From Flavobacteriaceae bacterium (GTDB lineage: Bacteria; Bacteroidota; Bacteroidia; Flavobacteriales; Flavobacteriaceae): a stretch of 64,000 bases of DNA. The notes under the pieces were generated by a model that was not told the origin of the DNA, ran no database searches, and saw only the letters and a program-made list of their open reading frames with translations. Both the position numbers and the translations under genes were made by a program. The DNA lies in contig JAHEHE010000002.1 in NCBI GenBank assembly GCA_024644725.1, positions 26,072-90,071 of the forward strand, given 5' to 3'. Shown here in pieces: positions 61,390 through 64,000 of the stretch. Numbering within the stretch: the first letter of the stretch is position 1; each line of letters starts with the position of its first letter.

Positions 61390-61552
61390 AAACAAGGGTT
61401 TGAGCTCGCTTGAATGGGAGGAGCTCATTCAAATTACGGGAGGGGCGGAACCTGCTGAGGGTTCATATGCTACCGGATATGCCATAGGAAAGTGGTTCAA
61501 TCAAATGTTCCAAATTTGGCACTACGGACTTACGCATTTGAGCGACCGATGA
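61358..61552 (+). CDS. Double-glycine leader peptide 3 (64 aa, or 58 aa from ATG 61376)
   Basis: ...MLLTENKGLSSLEWEELIQITGG|AEPAEGSYATGYAIGKWFNQMFQIWHYGLTHLSDR; overlaps the 3' end of the two-TM gene. Confidence 0.82.
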   Translation: MKIKTKMLLTENKGLSSLEWEELIQITGGAEPAEGSYATGYAIGKWFNQMFQIWHYGLTHLSDR

Positions 61553-61559
61553 GGTTCCA

Positions 61560-61592
61560 AAAACTGCCGGATCAAATGAATCCGGCAGTTTT
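61560..61592 (+). terminator. Strong intrinsic terminator closing the peptide locus
   Basis: 13-bp perfect stem AAAACTGCCGGAT-CAAATGA-ATCCGGCAGTTTT, 7-nt loop, between peptide 3 and convergent tyrS; A/T-rich ends on both sides suggest it may act bidirectionally. Confidence 0.82.
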
Positions 61593-61626
61593 CATTTGTC
61601 GGAAGCATCTGTGCTAAAATATTTTT

Positions 61627-62922
61627 CTAGGATACTTTGAGAAGGAAGTAGTTCCTCTTGCCTCTTTGCATAAGGATGAACTGATTGGCGATCAAGTCAT
61701 TCTCTGAAAGGGCAAAATCTTCTTTTACCTTTTCTTTGTTGATCGAGATCGAATTTTCCTTTAAAGCACGCCTGGCTTCTCCATTTGATTTCAGGAAACC
61801 GGATTTTTCGTTGAGGGCATCTACAATATCGATACCGTTTTTAAGATCTGCCCTGGACAAATCTGCCTGGGGGACTCCCTCAAAAATATCTAAAAAGGTT
61901 TGCTCATCAATGGATTTCAAATCCTCAGCCGTTGATTTTCCAAATAGAATGCTCGAAGCCCTGACAGCATTCTCCCAGGCTTCTCTGCCATGAGTCATGA
62001 CTGTCACTTCCTCTCCGATTCGCTTCTGAAGCAATCGCATGTGAGGTGCCTTATTATGTTCCTCGATCAAACCGTCAATTGTGTTTTTATCCAAAAAAGT
62101 AAAAATCTTGATATAATTCTCTGCGTCCTCATCAGAGGCATTCAACCAGTACTGGTAAAATTTGTAGGGAGAAGTCCTTTTGGGGTCCAGCCAAATGTTC
62201 CCCCCTTCGGTTTTGCCGAATTTCGTGCCATCGGCTTTGGTGACCAGTGGACTGGTCAGTGCATAGGCCTTACCCTGTACTTTTCTGCGAATCAACTCGG
62301 TTCCGGTCGTAATATTGCCCCATTGGTCGCTCCCTCCAATTTGCAGTTTGCAATTATAATGGGTGTATAGGTGGAGAAAGTCGTAACCCTGTACAAGCTG
62401 ATAGGTGAATTCGGTGAAGCTCATCCCTTCTTTTGATTCGGAGCTGATCCGGTTTTTAACCGAATCCTTTGCCATCATATAGTTCACCGTGATATGCTTT
62501 CCGATGTCCCTGGCGAATTCAAGGAACGAGAGGTTCTTCATCCAATCGTAATTGTTGACCATCTCAGCTGCGTTGTCAGCATCGGATGAGAAATCGAGAA
62601 ATCGTTCAAGGGTTTTCTTGACACCCTTAATATTCTTGTCAAGGGTTTGCTCATCCAGCAGATTGCGTTCATTGGACTTGCCCGATGGATCCCCGATCAT
62701 TCCGGTAGCGCCTCCAACAAGGGCTATGGGCTTGTGTCCCGCCTTTTGCAGGTGCATCAAGAGAACAATCTGAACCAAACTTCCGATATGCAGAGAATCT
62801 GCCGTGGGATCAAAACCGATGTAGGCGGATGTCGACTCCTTTTGAAGTTGCTCCTCGGTACCGGGCATAATATTGTGCAAAAGCCCCCTCCACCTCAACT
62901 CTTCAACGAAATTGTCTGTCAT
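61627..62922 (-). CDS. tyrS: Tyrosyl-tRNA synthetase
   Basis: [62 protein letters not shown] (KMSKS-type). Confidence 0.96.
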   Translation of the reverse strand: MTDNFVEELRWRGLLHNIMPGTEEQLQKESTSAYIGFDPTADSLHIGSLVQIVLLMHLQKAGHKPIALVGGATGMIGDPSGKSNERNLLDEQTLDKNIKGVKKTLERFLDFSSDADNAAEMVNNYDWMKNLSFLEFARDIGKHITVNYMMAKDSVKNRISSESKEGMSFTEFTYQLVQGYDFLHLYTHYNCKLQIGGSDQWGNITTGTELIRRKVQGKAYALTSPLVTKADGTKFGKTEGGNIWLDPKRTSPYKFYQYWLNASDEDAENYIKIFTFLDKNTIDGLIEEHNKAPHMRLLQKRIGEEVTVMTHGREAWENAVRASSILFGKSTAEDLKSIDEQTFLDIFEGVPQADLSRADLKNGIDIVDALNEKSGFLKSNGEARRALKENSISINKEKVKEDFALSENDLIANQFILMQRGKRNYFLLKVS

Positions 62923-63017
62923 TTCTCGAAAATTTCAGCAAATATAAAAAAGATCGTCTCAAGTACTCCGAATCGGTGGGTTTATTCTGGTACCTCATTA
63001 TTGACTATTTTTGAATC

Positions 63018-64000
63018 ATGATTCTAGTCACGGGCGGTACGGGTTTGGTCGGATCTCATTTGCTTTACTTCCTTTCGAGAGAGCACAGTGAATTACGGGC
63101 GATTTTCAGAAGGTCGAGCGACCTCAATGGCGTTAAAAAGGTGTTTGGCTTCTACGGCGAGGACAGTGAGGGCTTCTTCGAAAGAATCCGTTGGGTTGAG
63201 GCCGATCTTTTGGATCTTTCTGCGCTGGATGATGCTTTTCACAACGTTACACACGTATACCATTGCGCTGCCCTTGTTTCTTTTATCACCTCGGATTATC
63301 AGAAGATGCGCCGTGTCAATATAGAGGGTACGACAAATATTGTCAACCTCTGCATATCCCATCGGGTGGAAAAACTCTGTTATGTGAGCTCTGTTGCTGC
63401 CATTGAAAACCGCGCAGAGGGAGAGGTGACTGACGAATCGGACCATTGGACCAACACTGGGGGCAAAAGTGGCTATGCCATTACCAAATACGGCGCTGAG
63501 ATGGAGGTATGGCGAGCTTCTCAGGAAGAAATTCCTGTCGTTATCGTGAACCCAGGAGTTATTTTGGGTTCGGGGCCCTGGCACAAGGGTAGCGGCACCC
63601 TGTTCAAACGCGTTGACGCAGGCTTGCCTTTCTATACAACAGGTGTAACCGGATTTGTAGATGTTCAGGACGTTGTAAAAATTATGATTTCTTTGATGGA
63701 TGGAAGCATTCAAAATGAACGTTTTATCGTCGTGTCGGAGAACCTGACCTATGGGGATGTACTTTTCAAGATCGCAGACGGCCTGAAAAAACGAAAACCG
63801 AGCATCAAAATTAATAGATGGATGACCGAATTCATTTGGAGATTTGAATTGGTGAGGAGTAAAATTACGCTAACTCCTCCCCTGCTTACCAAGCATACAG
63901 CTCGATCCTCGGTATCGAACCACCCTTTCTCTTCCCAAAAAATAATGGATGCACTGGACTATTCATTCACAAAAATGGACGATTGCATCGATCGGGTAGT
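63018..64000 (+). CDS. NAD-dependent epimerase/dehydratase (extended SDR), truncated by the window end
   Basis: Read manually: MILVTGGTGLVGSHLLYFLSR, YHCAALVSF, VNIEGTTNIVNLC, YAITKYGAE (YxxxK). Open to the window edge, so absent from the ORF track. Confidence 0.9.
   Translation, partial: MILVTGGTGLVGSHLLYFLSREHSELRAIFRRSSDLNGVKKVFGFYGEDSEGFFERIRWVEADLLDLSALDDAFHNVTHVYHCAALVSFITSDYQKMRRVNIEGTTNIVNLCISHRVEKLCYVSSVAAIENRAEGEVTDESDHWTNTGGKSGYAITKYGAEMEVWRASQEEIPVVIVNPGVILGSGPWHKGSGTLFKRVDAGLPFYTTGVTGFVDVQDVVKIMISLMDGSIQNERFIVVSENLTYGDVLFKIADGLKKRKPSIKINRWMTEFIWRFELVRSKITLTPPLLTKHTARSSVSNHPFSSQKIMDALDYSFTKMDDCIDRV

Noticed and set aside
63093-63713. 206-aa minus-strand ORF
   Set aside because: Antisense to the window-truncated SDR epimerase gene, which has strong motifs on the plus strand.
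1-64000. CRISPR arrays, transposases, phage genes, tRNA or rRNA genes
   Set aside because: Looked for repeat-spacer periodicity, IS/transposase motifs, phage structural genes and tRNA-like cloverleaf sequence in the gaps; none was seen by eye. A tRNAscan/Infernal run would be decisive.

Overview
This is a 64 kb chromosomal window from a Bacteroidota genome, most likely Flavobacteriaceae. Supporting signs are TonB-dependent receptors, DUF2480/DUF3078/DUF4292/DUF5689/HU-CCDC81-type proteins, and TAnnTTTG-like promoter elements. Most of the window is dense housekeeping sequence: PurF-like/PfkB, SufE/DUF59, HflX, RadA, LpxH, QueD/PTPS, Kbl, DprA, EnvC-like, ComEC, MATE, LpxB, SurE, Prc/CTP, TilS, DsbD, Pgi, PlsC, SdhCAB, an ECF sigma with a small zinc-finger protein, cardiolipin synthase and TyrS. 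I saw no rRNA, tRNA, CRISPR array or transposase. The strongest accessory signal is a compact same-strand locus at about 57.5-61.6 kb. It encodes a short HlyD-like adaptor, a C39-peptidase ABC exporter, a small HTH protein, three short cysteine-free double-glycine-leader peptides (two below the ORF-track size cutoff), a small two-TM protein overlapping two of the peptide genes (candidate immunity), and a strong terminator. I read it as a candidate uncharacterised peptide-export or bacteriocin-like system. Other points of interest are an apparent frameshift at a T9/A9 homopolymer near the 5' end of comEC, a long hairpin containing the start codon of a secreted protein gene, a nuclease/DUF5689/TonB-receptor/nuclease cluster, and a minus-strand terminator in an ORF-free region at the left edge. 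All product names come from recognising motifs by eye; no database searches were run.
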